DNA of 43,109 nt, taken from Lactobacillus sp. 0.1XD8-4. GTDB taxonomy: Bacteria; Bacillota; Bacilli; Lactobacillales; Lactobacillaceae. Positions 42,325 through 43,109 of the stretch are shown in pieces. Each line of letters starts with the position of its first letter. Position 1 is the stretch's first letter. The notes under the pieces were generated by a model. It was not told where the DNA came from and made no database searches. It worked only from the letters and a program-made list of their open reading frames with translations. The stretch spans positions 1 through 43,109 of the forward strand of contig NZ_RDBR01000013.1 of the NCBI RefSeq assembly GCF_009663775.1, written 5' to 3'. Made by a program: the position numbers and the translations under genes.

Positions 42325-42846
42325 TTATTTTAAATTCAGTTCAAACCCCATATGTTTATTGTCAATTTTGTCATCAATATAAATCGTTCCGCGTTTTATA
42401 AAGCCAATCTCCTGGCCTATTTTTTGGACGGGAATATTTTTATAATGCGTATCATAGCGGAAATTCCTTACTCCCTGCAAATAACCAACCGTAAGTAAGT
42501 TAGAAAAGATGTATTTTCCAAAACCTTGACCATTTTTAGAAGGAAGAACTGCTAGTCGATGAATGATCGCATATGGCTCATTCGGCTTTAACCATGATCC
42601 ATCTTTAATCTCTTCATACGTTTGTTCCGGGGTTAGTTGTAAAGTAGCCGTCCCAACAATTTTTTGGTTATCAATTAACACCCAATTATAACCAGCTTTA
42701 ATATCATTTTTCATCGTTTCCCGGAAAGGATGCCCATCTTGCCATTGAGGATTACCCTTCTCTTTTAGTTGCGCTCGGGCTTGCTCAATAATTTCCATAA
42801 CCCTTTGAAGATCATCCTGGTTTGCCCGTCGTAAGTAAATTGCCAT
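42325..42846 (-). CDS. GNAT family N-acetyltransferase
   Basis: A 173-residue GNAT protein. The order is the N-terminal Y-L-R-R-A-N-Q-D-D-L, an alpha region with E-K-G-N-P-Q-W, the strand A-I-I-H-R-L-A-V, the acetyl-CoA loop N105-G-Q-G-F-G110-K-Y-I and the final G-F-I-K-R-G-T-I-Y-I-D-D. The E-K-G-N-P-Q-W-x-x-G-x-P block and the R-Y-D-T-H strand are typical of a group of Firmicutes GNAT enzymes of unknown acceptor. AAGGAG lies 8 bases before the ATG. It is convergent with cytX. Different in sequence from the GNAT gene at 1774. Confidence 0.9.
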   Translation of the reverse strand: MAIYLRRANQDDLQRVMEIIEQARAQLKEKGNPQWQDGHPFRETMKNDIKAGYNWVLIDNQKIVGTATLQLTPEQTYEEIKDGSWLKPNEPYAIIHRLAVLPSKNGQGFGKYIFSNLLTVGYLQGVRNFRYDTHYKNIPVQKIGQEIGFIKRGTIYIDDKIDNKHMGFELNLK

Positions 42847-43109
42847 TATCTTTTCTCCTTAATCATCTCTCATTCCTAAACAACAAAATCTTAATATATT
42901 AATGTATGGTTATTTTATCATGATTAATTATTGAACTGGTGGGGCTTTAGATAAGTTTAAATCATTTATCATAGCGTTTTCATCTTAAGGCACTCTTTAC
43001 TTTTTATCCATATATTTTTCGCTTAATTTTGGTTTGGCAGATTGTAAAATTTAAGTTGAACATTTAAGTGGACAGAAAAACCCATCAAGGTCTTTAATGG
43101 TGTTACCAC

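Noticed and set aside
42847-43109. Possible insertion-sequence end at the right edge of the window (around 43040-43109).
   Set aside because: The text resembles the end of a transposon, but no transposase frame or matching inverted repeat is in the window. The 263 bases otherwise hold no gene.

Overview
The window looks like chromosomal DNA of a Lactobacillaceae species, most likely a host-associated Limosilactobacillus of the L. reuteri group. This is inferred from AT-rich Gram-positive signals (AAGGAGG-type ribosome sites, TTGACA/TATAAT promoters), mucus-adhesin modules, YSIRK-like and KxYKxGKxW signal peptides, an LPQTG anchor, and a methionine T-box upstream of luxS. No tRNA, rRNA, CRISPR array or intact insertion sequence was seen.

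Layout. 1-8.1 kb is a mixed housekeeping and accessory block: an HxlR-like regulator, a protein of unknown function, a GNAT acetyltransferase, manA with a one-base frameshift near its start, a small secreted protein, a lipoprotein, efp, an Rpn-type PD-(D/E)XK protein and a PTS IIC-like permease. About 8.2-34.5 kb (60% of the window) is two giant surface-protein genes in tandem on the minus strand. The downstream one (8188-21282) is a Mub-type mucin-binding adhesin. It has an in-frame TAA after 232 codons and ends without LPXTG, so as written it is a broken gene. The upstream one (21725-34477) is intact: 4250 residues with a KxYKxGKxW signal, BspA-type repeats, about 20 MBG-like Ig-type repeats, four Mub-like modules and LPQTG.

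34.5-40.8 kb holds a methionine/AI-2 unit (promoter, Met-type T-box, luxS, then a MetQ-like binding protein), an exported matrixin-like metalloprotease with a YczE-like membrane protein, a zinc alcohol dehydrogenase, a DUF4767 lipoprotein and two very small genes (41 and 38 codons) read directly from the DNA. 40.8-42.3 kb is a TPP riboswitch controlling a CytX-type transporter, and the window ends with a second GNAT enzyme.

How it fits together. The surface proteins, exported protease and lipoproteins point to a host-interaction and cell-envelope region. The T-box and TPP units sense methionine (through uncharged tRNA) and thiamine status. Two intergenic stretches (38323-38450 and 39735-39880) fold into nested inverted repeats that no gene explains. 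Most transcription units have recognisable intrinsic terminators, several of them bidirectional. The broken adhesin and manA could be real pseudogenes or consensus errors; read-level data would decide.
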